Positions 47,860-56,280 of a stretch of 63,004 nt of DNA are shown in pieces. The notes under the pieces are model-generated. The model did not search any database, had not been told where the DNA came from, and was given only the letters and a program-made list of their open reading frames with translations. The stretch is from a virus: positions 1 to 63,004 of IMG/VR virus record IMGVR_UViG_3300010354_000089. The stretch is one strand, 5' to 3'. A program made the translations under genes and the position numbers. Each line of letters opens with the position of its first letter. The stretch's first letter is position 1.

Positions 47860-48543
47860 TTAAGCTGGGGTCCATGTACGGTCGATAATCTTTCCGTACT
47901 CTGATCCTGAGTAATTCGAATCTGCAAGCAGACGGAATGTTACTGGGAATGTTGTTGGGGTATTACGTGCAAGTGAGAATTGTGACTGTTGTACAGACAA
48001 TACACGACGTGCATAATAAATACGCTCTGATGTAGAAGATGTTACAGTTGGAGCCTGTCCAATTGCAATCAACTGACGCTCTGTTGGCTGAACACCAAGA
48101 GCACCTGCTTCTAGTCCCAAAGTGCTTCCTGATAGAGTTGATTGACCCTGTCCGAAAACAACTAGAACGTTTTCTAGTGTACCTTCGGCCATTTCTGTTG
48201 CAATCATAACTTCCATCGCAGACTTGAACAGCTTAGCTGTATCAAGTAACTGGTCAACAGTAACGGAATCGTATGTTGGGTTATATGTGATCTGAAGACC
48301 ATTGTTTGTATAACCTACGTTACGGTATGCGTTCTCTGTGTCATTTTGTCCTGCATCAAGAGTTACACGATAAGATGCTGCAGCATTGTAAGCTGGAACT
48401 TTGTCCTTCTTACCTGTTGCGCCTGCTCGTGATACGCCTGGCTCCATATTTTCAACATAGTTTGCACCTGCTGTTGAATCAGCATTTGTAATATAGAGAG
48501 GTGATGCACCGACAAGAATATTTTTGGCTGAGTTAAATGCCAT
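47860..48543 (-). CDS. Major tail tube protein
   Basis: A 227-residue protein in the classical place between the tail terminator and chaperone genes. MAFNSAKNILVGASPLYITN starts a beta-rich fold; the middle VGYTNNGLQITYNPTYDSVT strand and the ending FRLLADSNYSGSEYGKIIDR are typical of tube proteins in actinophages. Its own terminator, and G/C-ending codons more frequent than in neighbouring genes, indicate high expression. About 100 hexameric rings would form the tail. Gene symbol not assigned. Confidence 0.85.
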   Translation of the reverse strand: MAFNSAKNILVGASPLYITNADSTAGANYVENMEPGVSRAGATGKKDKVPAYNAAASYRVTLDAGQNDTENAYRNVGYTNNGLQITYNPTYDSVTVDQLLDTAKLFKSAMEVMIATEMAEGTLENVLVVFGQGQSTLSGSTLGLEAGALGVQPTERQLIAIGQAPTVTSSTSERIYYARRVLSVQQSQFSLARNTPTTFPVTFRLLADSNYSGSEYGKIIDRTWTPA

Positions 48544-48565
48544 TATTTCTTACCTCCTGTTTTCA

Positions 48566-48593
48566 AGAATATATATATATATTATTGTTTCAA
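48566..48593 (-). promoter_or_regulatory. Possible promoter of the major tail gene
   Basis: TTGAAA (48593-48588), 16 bases of mostly alternating TA, then TATTCT (48571-48566). The -10 is imperfect; an alternating (TA)n run makes the exact box uncertain. A good AGGAGG follows before the ATG at 48543. Confidence 0.3.
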
Positions 48594-48663
48594 TCTTTCG
48601 ATCTTGGCTGGCTAGGCCCTTTCCTCTAGGATAATTTTAATGTATAATCTGCCCCAAGGCAAA

Positions 48664-49176
48664 TCATAAAAATCTGCCGTCTGTGCCTACGTGCCTTGAG
48701 TATTTGACCTCTAAAACTATGTCTGATGAGAAAAACCCAGCTAGCTCTTCAGATGGGGAGGTCTCTGAAATGTCTGCTATGAATATACTGTAGAATTTAA
48801 ACTTATTGGAAATGCCAGAAAATCTATTTGTGTCTGCTGCTGACTCGTCCATTCTTCTATATTGATCCGTTATAAAGTTCCTAATTTCTGCTATCTCAGA
48901 ATAGTCTGTAGCATAAATTGTTAGTAGTATCTGCTCGCAACATATAACCCAGTTCTCTTCATATGACATTCCTATCTTGTCATATATGATGTGCTTTTTA
49001 CCACTTAAAAATTGGTCAAGCTCTGGCTGCTGCTGGACTGGAAGTATGGGGACGATATTAGCATTTAAATTTTCGCTATAATAATCTTCCTCGTTAAATA
49101 TATTAGCACTAGTAAGTCCGCTCCACAAATGCTTTCTTAAATCAGACATCATATCTATTTTATAATCTATTGTCAT
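48664..49176 (-). CDS. Tail terminator/completion protein
   Basis: A 170-residue protein between the head-tail connector gene and the tail tube gene. The sequence DKIGMSYEENWVICCEQILL then TIYATDYSEIAEIRNFITDQ has the alpha/beta order of gpU-like terminators, with a beta-strand Y-x-x-F in KFYSIFIADISETSPSEEL. It would cap the growing tube and attach it to the head. Function is inferred from order and length. Confidence 0.7.
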   Translation of the reverse strand: MTIDYKIDMMSDLRKHLWSGLTSANIFNEEDYYSENLNANIVPILPVQQQPELDQFLSGKKHIIYDKIGMSYEENWVICCEQILLTIYATDYSEIAEIRNFITDQYRRMDESAADTNRFSGISNKFKFYSIFIADISETSPSEELAGFFSSDIVLEVKYSRHVGTDGRFL

Positions 49177-49177
49177 T

Positions 49178-49954
49178 TTATCCTCCGAATGCCATCTTTA
49201 ATGCAGTATCTGATTGAACATTTAAACTATTTGCAGAAAAAGAATATTTAACTTTTTTTACATCAAATGGCAACTTTAATGCCTTTCCAAGATTTGATGA
49301 AAATATTTGCTGGAATCCAGATCTTTTAATAGAAAGACTTACTAGGTTACCTGTAAAGAATCTTGCATAGGCGATTTGAAATCTTCCTGAAGCTTTGCCT
49401 CCACCTGGCTTTCTAACAGTAACAGATCTTCCTTCTGGCATAAATACAATATCATCATCTATTTTAAATACTAATCTTTTTGCATTGCGTGGTCTAATAA
49501 CAATAGGATTGCCTGCTTCCATTACGCTTGCCTTGTTTGCAAATACATATCTAGATTTTCCAATAGAAGATGGAACCATACTTTTTGATAAAAGAAAATC
49601 TGCTTTTATTGAAAATGAAAGACCTTCTGCAGAGTTTACTACTAGCTTAAACAATCTGCTATTGCTTTGTCCTACCCTTTTCCATTCATACATATGATGT
49701 AAAGATTTAGGATTTGATCTTGCCTGTGCATCTATATATTCAGAAAAATCTTTTTCTATTTGTTTAAATAAAATAGTTCTAAACTTTTCTTGAAAACCTT
49801 TATTTGTAGTAACCTTTGCTATTGTTGTTGCTTGATAATATATTGCAGCAGATATTTGGGCTACGGTACTATCTTTTAAAACCGTTCCCTTTGCGCCAGA
49901 TAAATTTCTTTGCAATCCGCTGGCAGCTTGTACTAATAATGGGCTAGTATCCAA
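49178..49954 (-). CDS. Head-tail connector or tail-completion-region protein
   Basis: A 258-residue basic protein with helices at the start (SGLQRNLSGAKGTVLKDSTVA) and a beta-rich second half (FKIDDDIVFMPEGRSVTVRK; RFQIAYARFFTGNLVSLSIK). Proteins of this class lie between the head-closure and tail-terminator genes in siphoviruses and adjust the neck. It overlaps the head closure gene by 11 bases and ends one base before the terminator-protein gene. No catalytic motif. Confidence 0.6.
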   Translation of the reverse strand: MDTSPLLVQAASGLQRNLSGAKGTVLKDSTVAQISAAIYYQATTIAKVTTNKGFQEKFRTILFKQIEKDFSEYIDAQARSNPKSLHHMYEWKRVGQSNSRLFKLVVNSAEGLSFSIKADFLLSKSMVPSSIGKSRYVFANKASVMEAGNPIVIRPRNAKRLVFKIDDDIVFMPEGRSVTVRKPGGGKASGRFQIAYARFFTGNLVSLSIKRSGFQQIFSSNLGKALKLPFDVKKVKYSFSANSLNVQSDTALKMAFGG

Positions 49955-50375
49955 TTTTCTGATTTTCCGATCTCATTATTGTATTGTTATATCCCACAAC
50001 ATTTCCAAAAGGGTCTGTCATTGGTGTTATTCCTATAATTTCAAATACTGTAGGGCTTTCTGTTGGAAAATTTATTTCTGACCAAATAACGTTACCTGCT
50101 GAATCTTTTATGTTAGTTATTTTAATTCTATAAGTTAATCTTTCATTTGTTCTAACTTGTAAAATTTGCTCGTTATTATACTTTGCTCCAAATGATTGTT
50201 GATTTCCAGATCTAGCTGTTGATGAAGTATTACTTATATTACCTTTTGCATGGCAAGGTATTGTTTTATAATAAGTCCATTCTTTTTTTATTTCACCAGT
50301 GTCTTCATTTTGACTATTTGTCTGTCTGTATATATCCATAGACATGGTAAGAATTGAATCAACAATATCATACAT
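49944..50375 (-). CDS. Head closure protein
   Basis: A 143-residue protein. SMDIYRQTNSQNEDTGEIKK is the start of an oligonucleotide-binding-like barrel of SPP1 gp16-type closures, with ERLTYRIKITNIKDSAGNVIW in the middle and FEIIGITPMTDPFGNVVGY near the end, the typical turn of the family. It overlaps both neighbours by one base (stop/start) or 11 bases. It seals the portal after DNA packaging. Confidence 0.7.
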   Translation of the reverse strand: MYDIVDSILTMSMDIYRQTNSQNEDTGEIKKEWTYYKTIPCHAKGNISNTSSTARSGNQQSFGAKYNNEQILQVRTNERLTYRIKITNIKDSAGNVIWSEINFPTESPTVFEIIGITPMTDPFGNVVGYNNTIMRSENQKIGY

Positions 50376-51358
50376 TACACTATAACCATCTGAGTTAAGA
50401 CATACGATTCTAGGAGTTTGTCTACGTAGTTATTTCCTGTTCCGCTAAACGTATCCGCTCCGTATTTAAAACTCCAGTCAAATGATTGAACAGACTCTAG
50501 GTATTTATTTCTCCATACTTTATCTTTAGAAAAATAATCCTTCATCAATTCAATACACGCTAGCTCAATTTCGTCTGGTATTTCTTCCCACCCAAAACGG
50601 CCATGCACTTTATACTGAACACCTTCTCTAAATACTCCAGCAGAGTCATGAATTGTTGGAGGAACCATTCCGTTAGCAACATATACAGTATTGTCTAACA
50701 TACTGGCACGATTAATTCTTATTCCAAAACCACTTTCTGAAATAATCGTATCGTATCCCCAATTATTTATTGCTGGTGTGGCTATGTTATCTACCATTAA
50801 TAAATCATTAGCATAAACATCATATATTCTATCTATCTTTTGAGGAAGAGGCAAAATATCTGTACCGTTTCCATAAACTACATAAGTGTCCTCATATAGA
50901 TAAAAATTTTGCCCAGTAAAATTTTCTATAACTTTTCTTGCATATCTTTCTGCAGCCAACAAATCCTTATATGATTTCCAGTTTGGATCAGAAGGATCTG
51001 AGCCGAAGCCTAGGTCATCTATAGCTTGCTGAACATCCGTGTATGGGGTAACAACATAAAGCTTATGAGTTTTATTTACTTGTTGTCCTTGAACAGAATA
51101 TGCCCATGACAATTTAAGATCTCTACTTTTTGAAGTTGCATCAATTGGAAGAAATACTTGATATACACCTATATCTGTTTCTACTTTTTCAGCAGTTAAT
51201 GTGTATAAAACAGAATTTACTGGAATTGGTGGAACAGTTAGAGGATCTAAAGTAACATCGTAAACTGTAACAATTGGCATGGCATCAGCATCAACGGACT
51301 CTCCTCGCCAAAATACCTTGTGTTCAATCCCTGGGTTTGTACCTACTAATAGTTCCAT
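50375..51358 (-). CDS. Head-tail adaptor
   Basis: A 327-residue protein. Its second half has the SPP1 gp15/HK97 gp6-like helical signature: DLLAAERYARKVIENFTGQN and a final CIELMKDYFSKDKVWRNKYL followed by SFDWSF. The first part is a beta domain (TVPPIPVNSVLYTLTAEKVE) that is not present in short adaptors, so this is a fusion of an Ig-like domain with the adaptor. It attaches below the portal. Confidence 0.75.
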   Translation of the reverse strand: MELLVGTNPGIEHKVFWRGESVDADAMPIVTVYDVTLDPLTVPPIPVNSVLYTLTAEKVETDIGVYQVFLPIDATSKSRDLKLSWAYSVQGQQVNKTHKLYVVTPYTDVQQAIDDLGFGSDPSDPNWKSYKDLLAAERYARKVIENFTGQNFYLYEDTYVVYGNGTDILPLPQKIDRIYDVYANDLLMVDNIATPAINNWGYDTIISESGFGIRINRASMLDNTVYVANGMVPPTIHDSAGVFREGVQYKVHGRFGWEEIPDEIELACIELMKDYFSKDKVWRNKYLESVQSFDWSFKYGADTFSGTGNNYVDKLLESYVLTQMVIV

Positions 51359-51367
51359 TTAAATGGA

Positions 51368-51769
51368 TTAAGAGTAATACTCCTGTACTTCCTTTGGAGT
51401 AGCTAATCTAAATCCTTCCTCCTTGTCAAAAATTTCCTGAGCCTTTTCTTCAGACATAGCAACAAATGGATGATCTTTTGTAAAAGTATATCCCATTATG
51501 TCATATCTAAAGTTTTCTCTAGTCATTCTTACTAATACTTCATCTTTAGCAATTTCTTTTTTTGAATCAAATCTTGGAAGGATTTCATCTGCTACGTCTT
51601 CTGCTTCTTCTAAATCTTTTTGAGTTTTTTGGTAAACAGACCAAGTAACTCCTTCTTCTGATAGGGCAGCAATTATGTCCGCTTTGTTTTTTAATCCTTC
51701 TACTTCAACCGCAAAATCTTCTGCAATTTGCTTTAGCTCTGCGACCTTTAACGCTTCAAAAGACATATA
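51368..51769 (-). CDS. SAP/Rho-N-like small head-region protein
   Basis: A 133-residue protein from ATG 51769, chosen because AAAGGAG lies upstream. The N-terminal MSFEALKVAELKQIAEDFAV then EVEGLKNKADIIAALSEEG is a helix-extended-helix SAP/Rho-N-like nucleic-acid domain of the kind added to small phage head proteins. The rest is acidic (EEAEDVADEILPRF) with an EVQEYYS end. It follows the capsid gene in transcription order and has its own promoter. It may bind DNA or act as a capsid accessory protein. Confidence 0.65.
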   Translation of the reverse strand, partial: YMSFEALKVAELKQIAEDFAVEVEGLKNKADIIAALSEEGVTWSVYQKTQKDLEEAEDVADEILPRFDSKKEIAKDEVLVRMTRENFRYDIMGYTFTKDHPFVAMSEEKAQEIFDKEEGFRLATPKEVQEYYS

Positions 51770-51792
51770 ATCTCCTTTGTCTAGGTTATTCA

Positions 51793-51821
51793 ATTATAGC
51801 ATTGATAAATTTAAATGAAAA
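51793..51821 (-). promoter_or_regulatory. Promoter of the head-tail connector genes
   Basis: TTTTCA (-35, 51821-51816), 17 bases, TGCTATAAT (-10 at 51798-51793). The -35 is formed by the U tract of the capsid terminator just upstream. The same TGCTATAAT box occurs before recA and the lipoprotein gene. Confidence 0.55.
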
Positions 51822-51845
51822 GCCCCTAATAAAAATTAGGGGCCT
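51817..51845 (-). terminator. Terminator after the major capsid gene
   Basis: A nine-pair hairpin GCCCCTAAT-TTTT-ATTAGGGGC followed by TTTTCATTT on the minus strand, about 30 bases after the capsid stop. A rho-independent terminator that probably raises capsid mRNA stability. Confidence 0.85.
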
Positions 51846-51873
51846 TTCTTGCAAATCTACTTCAAAAATTAAA

Positions 51874-52923
51874 TTATGAAGCGACCTTAACGTTCTTAAC
51901 GACTACCCAAGCGTCAGCCTGCTCGATTTGTACGCCTACACGTGTGTATAGAGTGTACTCGATGCTGTCCTTGCGTGGCCAGAAGAAGCGGTAAACAGTT
52001 ACGTCACGCTTGATACCAATAACTACGTTATTTGGGAATGTCAAGTGGATATCACCGTGTGAACCAGCTGCTCCTGAGTATGAACCAGTTTGTGTCTCTG
52101 GAAGAAGTGGAACTTCAACAATTGGAATACCGAAAGCATATGGTGCTACGTATCCTGCTGGACCTCCAAGAACTGGGACATCACCACGGATAATGCCAGA
52201 AGCAATATCTTGTGGGTTAACATTTTGAATGTTTTGTGAAGTTGCATATAGATAATCCTGAATCAAGTTTGAACCTGAAAGGAATCTAAGATCTGTACGG
52301 CGCTGCTTGTACTTACGAGGAAGTGCCTTTAGCGCTGAGTTGAATACTGCACGGGAGATATTAGCTCCTGCTGCATCAACTACGTGTGCACTGGTCTTTG
52401 CCTTCTTTACAACACCATTAAATGACTTGTAAAGTGCATCACCTGTGAGGGCTGTGTCACCGTTAAGAATAACATCTTCGATGTCATTTCCTGCCTGTGT
52501 TGCCATCAAACGTGCAATATGATCTTCTAGATCAGCACCTTCAATATTGTCTTCAAGAGACTCTGTTGAAAGTTCCCAATCCATGCGAAGCTTCTTTGTT
52601 GTGAGAGAGATCTTTGAGAAAGTTACTGCTGAGTTAGCAGCATCATTATCTCCTTCGGTTGCAAGCTTCATAAGCTTCTCACCAACGGACATACGATCAA
52701 TCTCGGTTGTGTCTGCCTTCATTCGAACTGTACGTGCTACTTTACCGATAACGGTTGCATCGAACATGTAATCAAGGAAGCGAGCAGACTGTTCTGGGTT
52801 TAGGAGACCGCCGTTGCCAGCTTCGCTAGCTACGTGTACTCCAGTACCACCAGTTGTAGAGGCAAATGTACCAGTGGCTGTTGTGCCAGCGGCAATTGCT
52901 TTCTCTAATGTTTCATTGCTCAT
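51874..52923 (-). CDS. Major capsid protein (HK97 fold)
   Basis: A 349-residue protein. GNGGLLNPEQSARFLDYMFD begins the N-arm; VRMKADTTEIDRMSVGEKLM then KISLTTKKLRMDWELSTESL is the E-loop/P-domain; EDHIARLMATQAGNDIEDVI is the spine helix; FLSGSNLIQDYLYATSQNIQ and GIPIVEVPLLPETQTG the A domain; YTRVGVQIEQADAWVVVKNV the end. The order is that of HK97-like capsids of actinobacteria. Codons use G/C at third positions much more than neighbouring genes, as expected for the most expressed virion protein. It follows the scaffold and has a strong terminator. Confidence 0.92.
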   Translation of the reverse strand: MSNETLEKAIAAGTTATGTFASTTGGTGVHVASEAGNGGLLNPEQSARFLDYMFDATVIGKVARTVRMKADTTEIDRMSVGEKLMKLATEGDNDAANSAVTFSKISLTTKKLRMDWELSTESLEDNIEGADLEDHIARLMATQAGNDIEDVILNGDTALTGDALYKSFNGVVKKAKTSAHVVDAAGANISRAVFNSALKALPRKYKQRRTDLRFLSGSNLIQDYLYATSQNIQNVNPQDIASGIIRGDVPVLGGPAGYVAPYAFGIPIVEVPLLPETQTGSYSGAAGSHGDIHLTFPNNVVIGIKRDVTVYRFFWPRKDSIEYTLYTRVGVQIEQADAWVVVKNVKVAS

Positions 52924-52944
52924 TTATTTTTCACCTACCTTATT

Positions 52945-53466
52945 TTAGTTGAATATATCATTCACGGAACCGAGGAAAGAACCGTTCCATTTGGATTTCT
53001 TGATTGTTACTTCCTGAGACCCGCCAAGGTCCGAGGACTTCTTAATTGCAGTCTCTGATTCTACTGCATCGACACGCTTTTGTACACCATCAATCGTGTT
53101 CTTGATGTCATTTACAGCATTTGATAATGCTGTGTGTTGTTCTGCCAACTCTGAAATTCTTACATCAACGCTCTTGCTGAATGTTTCTACTGTTTCTTTA
53201 ATAGCGGAAACCTGAGCAGCATTTGCTTCTGATGCCTTTGTAAGAGTGTCTGAGAAAAAGCCTTTAAGATCGCCTAACATCTTTGCAAAATCAGGTTCAT
53301 CAACCTCAACTTCTGATACGTCGGCTGCTTTTTCCAGAGTTTCGGCAGAAGCGTCTGCTACTGCTTCAGCAGGAGCTTCAGCTACTACTTCTGCAGCAAC
53401 TGGTGTTTCTTCTGCAGCTACAGCTGTTTCTTCAACTGCTGCTACTGCTTCTGTATTTTCTGACAC
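52945..53466 (-). CDS. Nested in-frame scaffold protein
   Basis: A GTG at 53466, in frame with the protease gene (codon 263), has AAGGAGG seven bases upstream: AAGGAGG-TAACGAA-GTG. It would give a 173-residue product made of the acidic linker and coiled-coil scaffold without the protease domain, analogous to the C/Nu3 arrangement of phage lambda. The spacing is textbook. Independent expression would give extra scaffold per protease. Confidence 0.7.
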   Translation of the reverse strand: MSENTEAVAAVEETAVAAEETPVAAEVVAEAPAEAVADASAETLEKAADVSEVEVDEPDFAKMLGDLKGFFSDTLTKASEANAAQVSAIKETVETFSKSVDVRISELAEQHTALSNAVNDIKNTIDGVQKRVDAVESETAIKKSSDLGGSQEVTIKKSKWNGSFLGSVNDIFN

Positions 53467-54252
53467 TTCGTTACCTCCTTCTGCGTTTGCCTGTTTTGCT
53501 AATTGTGTATCAGGCAACGTAAATCTTGATTGCTTATGTGCATCAAGAATCTTTTGTATTTCTTTTGCTTTATTGACATCTGTTTTTTCAACCCAACCTA
53601 TTAGCTCTGCTGGCTTTCCAGATACTGGTGACTCAAATGTTTTTTCTGTTGAAAGAAAAACTGAATCGCTGTCTTCGCAATAAAAAATATTTTCTGTTAT
53701 TGTCTCTGCAGCAATCCCTTTAAATAAAAGTTGACCATTCATTTTTTGAATGGAAAGAATGTTACAAAGCTCATTTGCTGGTGAGTCTACTACTGACAAC
53801 TCCATCAATGCATAATCTTTAATAAATCTTACTGTTTGACCTGTAGACTTATTTACTTCATTATCTGATTCGATAATTTTTCCGCCAATAGAAAATCCTG
53901 ATAGTGTGCCGTCAAGAATCTTTTCCCATGTGTCTTGTGCGCCTTTTGAAATATATGCATCGACATATACTCCATTATAAAATTCTCCGCTCTTTGGATC
54001 ATAAAATGTTTCTGGTTTAAATGAAACCATCTTACCAACTGCATTAGATCCATGCATCTCACGAATATTGCCACGGAAATTTTCAAATGCTTTTAAAGAA
54101 GCTTCGGCTGTAACCATATCTCCAGTTTGATCAACGTTGTCTAACGTTGCAAATCCAGACACAGTTCTCTTTTCACGGTTGACCTTAGTAAAAGGCACAG
54201 ACAAGCTAATGTTGTCGCCGTGGCTAGACCATAAAGATTTCTCAATATTCAT
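52945..54252 (-). CDS. Prohead protease with C-terminal scaffold domain (XkdF-like)
   Basis: A 435-residue protein. Residues about 20-170 form a prohead protease domain of the XkdF/U35-like kind: GFATLDNVDQTGD, the His in IREMHGSNAVGKMV, Ser in GTLSGFSIGGKI, and KDYALMELSVVDSPANE, as in HK97-type proteases. An acidic Ala/Glu/Val-rich linker (about 263-310) leads to a coiled-coil scaffold end (ETFSKSVDVRISELAEQHTA). Protease and scaffold are thus one polypeptide, cut during maturation. A nested start at 53466 is described separately. A TAAAAT box seven bases before the ATG may be a leaderless-type promoter. Confidence 0.82.
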   Translation of the reverse strand: MNIEKSLWSSHGDNISLSVPFTKVNREKRTVSGFATLDNVDQTGDMVTAEASLKAFENFRGNIREMHGSNAVGKMVSFKPETFYDPKSGEFYNGVYVDAYISKGAQDTWEKILDGTLSGFSIGGKIIESDNEVNKSTGQTVRFIKDYALMELSVVDSPANELCNILSIQKMNGQLLFKGIAAETITENIFYCEDSDSVFLSTEKTFESPVSGKPAELIGWVEKTDVNKAKEIQKILDAHKQSRFTLPDTQLAKQANAEGGNEVSENTEAVAAVEETAVAAEETPVAAEVVAEAPAEAVADASAETLEKAADVSEVEVDEPDFAKMLGDLKGFFSDTLTKASEANAAQVSAIKETVETFSKSVDVRISELAEQHTALSNAVNDIKNTIDGVQKRVDAVESETAIKKSSDLGGSQEVTIKKSKWNGSFLGSVNDIFN

Positions 54253-54305
54253 ATGCTTTATTTTATACTTTTATATATCATAACGCAAATAATAGTTAAC
54301 TAGGT

Positions 54306-55883
54306 CTAGTCGACTTGCCGTCCGTCGCCCTTGGCATTTCGGCCTTCTCCAGAAACATCTGGGGCATTTGCCTCTCTATCCTGAGACCTTTGTCTACTAT
54401 TCATGGCTTGAGCTTTAATTTCTGCTGCCTGGGCTTGAAGGTCTACAACCTTATCCCCGCCCTCTAAAGGAATCATACCCTTTCTAATTCTAACTTCATT
54501 AGGGGTAATTACCTGCATTCTTAAATATCTTTCGTCAATCTTGGACTGAGTATCTTCATCTGTCAAGGTCAATTCATTGAATTTAAGTACTAGGGCATCT
54601 GTTTTTTCTTCAAATATCTTATTTATTTTCTTTTCAAGAATTAATTGTGCTGGTCTGCATACCTGCTCTTTAAACATCTTATCTGCGTCTCTGGCTGATG
54701 CAAGACTAACTCCCTCTGGAACTCCAATTTTATTTATTGGAACTCTGTGGGCTAACAATATTTCATCTCTATTTGATTTACGATATTTTTCAAACGAGCC
54801 TTCTTGATTTCCTGCTTCAATTGGCTCCATCTTAAATTCAACTTTTGAATCTTGGGTATCAGCTGGAAGCGGAACATACAAAGATCTATGGTTTTTGCCT
54901 TTTAGACCAACCTGGAAGAATTCTAATAATTTACGCTCAGACTCTGGGGAAAGCTTTGCACCCTTAACAGTAATAATATATCTTGGAACAGCTTTATTTT
55001 CAAAATAGTCTAAGTTGTATCTTCCCGAAAGCTCATTTCCAGTAAGAGCAATTTGTGAAGCTATGATATCTGGAATACCATAGTAGTTGTTCATTGGGGT
55101 ATACTTCTTTAAATGTATAATTTCATTAGGTCTATCTTCTTGCCCAGCAATAGGATTCTCAGTATCAGAATCTCCAAAGTTTCTAAAGAACACCGCCTTG
55201 CCGTAAAGAAGCTGGACAAACCCATCTCTTAATCTACGAACTCTCATAGTTTTTGCTGGGATGTGTCCAATATATCCTATGTTGCCTGTTGCTGTTCTGC
55301 CAATTTCAATAAAACCATTTCCAGTAGCTTCTAAGTCAGTATATACCTTAATTAAAGTTTGAGTAAATGTATCTTCATCATTAGTTTCATCTAGCCAGTT
55401 GTGTAGATCCTGTCTTAATTTATTTAACTTTCTACGTGCTCTTTCTAGCTGCTTTTCATCTGTAATGGAGTCAAATGCATCATTTGTTTTCTTTGTTTCA
55501 ATAAAATCGTAACCAAGTCCTACAATATTTGCAACCTTAGCATTAATTGCTGCATAGTTGTATGTAGAAATTTCATAAACTTTTGATAAATATTCAAGGT
55601 TATATGGAGGCTCAATAAGATCAAACATTGCATAACCAGTAATTGCTTGTGCCAAAAGATTTTGTTGTGTCTTAGCACCTTCTTGACCAGTAAGAGCTTT
55701 TGAAAAATCTCTATTTACTTTTCTTCTAAATGAGGCCCCAAGTCCTTTTACCTTTTTTAATTCATCTAGGCCTACAGCAAATGGATCAGAAGTAACTTCC
55801 TCTTTTTTAAAAGAGAACCAGTCTGATGTGTTTGTTATATCAATTATATTTTGGTTATTGTCGTCTTCTTCAATAGAGATCAT
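54306..55883 (-). CDS. Portal protein
   Basis: A 525-residue protein from ATG 55883, which overlaps the upstream stop as ATGA; a GTG at 55895 is a weaker choice. It has the HK97-like portal pattern: NLEYLSKVYEISTYNYAAIN, VYTDLEATGNGFIEIGRTAT, and IIHLKKYTPMNNYYGIPDII, the typical TPxxxYYGxP region before the clip. LYVPLPADTQDSKVEFKMEP and REANAPDVSGEGRNAKG end the wing and C-terminus. A dodecamer would form the DNA entry channel. Confidence 0.92.
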   Translation of the reverse strand: MISIEEDDNNQNIIDITNTSDWFSFKKEEVTSDPFAVGLDELKKVKGLGASFRRKVNRDFSKALTGQEGAKTQQNLLAQAITGYAMFDLIEPPYNLEYLSKVYEISTYNYAAINAKVANIVGLGYDFIETKKTNDAFDSITDEKQLERARRKLNKLRQDLHNWLDETNDEDTFTQTLIKVYTDLEATGNGFIEIGRTATGNIGYIGHIPAKTMRVRRLRDGFVQLLYGKAVFFRNFGDSDTENPIAGQEDRPNEIIHLKKYTPMNNYYGIPDIIASQIALTGNELSGRYNLDYFENKAVPRYIITVKGAKLSPESERKLLEFFQVGLKGKNHRSLYVPLPADTQDSKVEFKMEPIEAGNQEGSFEKYRKSNRDEILLAHRVPINKIGVPEGVSLASARDADKMFKEQVCRPAQLILEKKINKIFEEKTDALVLKFNELTLTDEDTQSKIDERYLRMQVITPNEVRIRKGMIPLEGGDKVVDLQAQAAEIKAQAMNSRQRSQDREANAPDVSGEGRNAKGDGRQVD

Positions 55884-56218
55884 TTCTTGCCCCACTTTTT
55901 CATTTCATCTTTATAGTTGCCAATATCCAATGGATCTGGAACTAGGCCCCACTCAAGTCTTTGCTTTTGATGCTCAAACTCTTCGTCATCAATCTTTCTT
56001 CTTCCTGACAAAAATTTTGGCTGACCGTCGTGAATACCGTAAGATCTAACTTCTCTAGCTAAGGCATCTATGCGGGACCTGTTTCCCTTTTTAGATGTTA
56101 TTGATAAGAAGTTCCCATCGTCGTCGCCTATCCATCTTCCATCAGGCATCTCCCAGACATATATGCCTAGTGTGCTCTCTTCGTCAAGAACTTTTGTACT
56201 TAATTTGTTAAGGTCCAT
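55880..56218 (-). CDS. Conserved small protein upstream of the portal
   Basis: A 112-residue protein. LGIYVWEMPDGRWIGDDDGN then FLSITSKKGNRSRIDALARE is a recurring short protein beside portal genes of actinobacterial phages. A basic C-terminus (KFLSGRRKIDDEEFEHQKQR) is followed by DPLDIGNYKDEMKKWGKK. It is co-translated with the portal gene (ATGA). Function unknown. Confidence 0.65.
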   Translation of the reverse strand: MDLNKLSTKVLDEESTLGIYVWEMPDGRWIGDDDGNFLSITSKKGNRSRIDALAREVRSYGIHDGQPKFLSGRRKIDDEEFEHQKQRLEWGLVPDPLDIGNYKDEMKKWGKK

Positions 56219-56226
56219 AGGATATC

Positions 56227-56255
56227 ATTCTACCATCTTATATGACCAAAGTCCA
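56227..56255 (-). promoter_or_regulatory. Promoter of the portal operon
   Basis: TGGACT (-35, 56255-56250), 17 bases, TGGTAGAAT (extended -10, hexamer 56232-56227). The expected start is one or two bases before the ATG at 56218, so the message is leaderless or nearly so. Confidence 0.5.
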
Positions 56256-56280
56256 TATTTTGGTACAAGAATGTGACAAA

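Noticed and set aside
54253-54305. TTGCGT-N17-TAAAAT as a full promoter for the protease gene
   Set aside because: The -35 matches poorly; only a possible leaderless -10 seven bases before the ATG remains, so it is mentioned in the gene entry but not listed.
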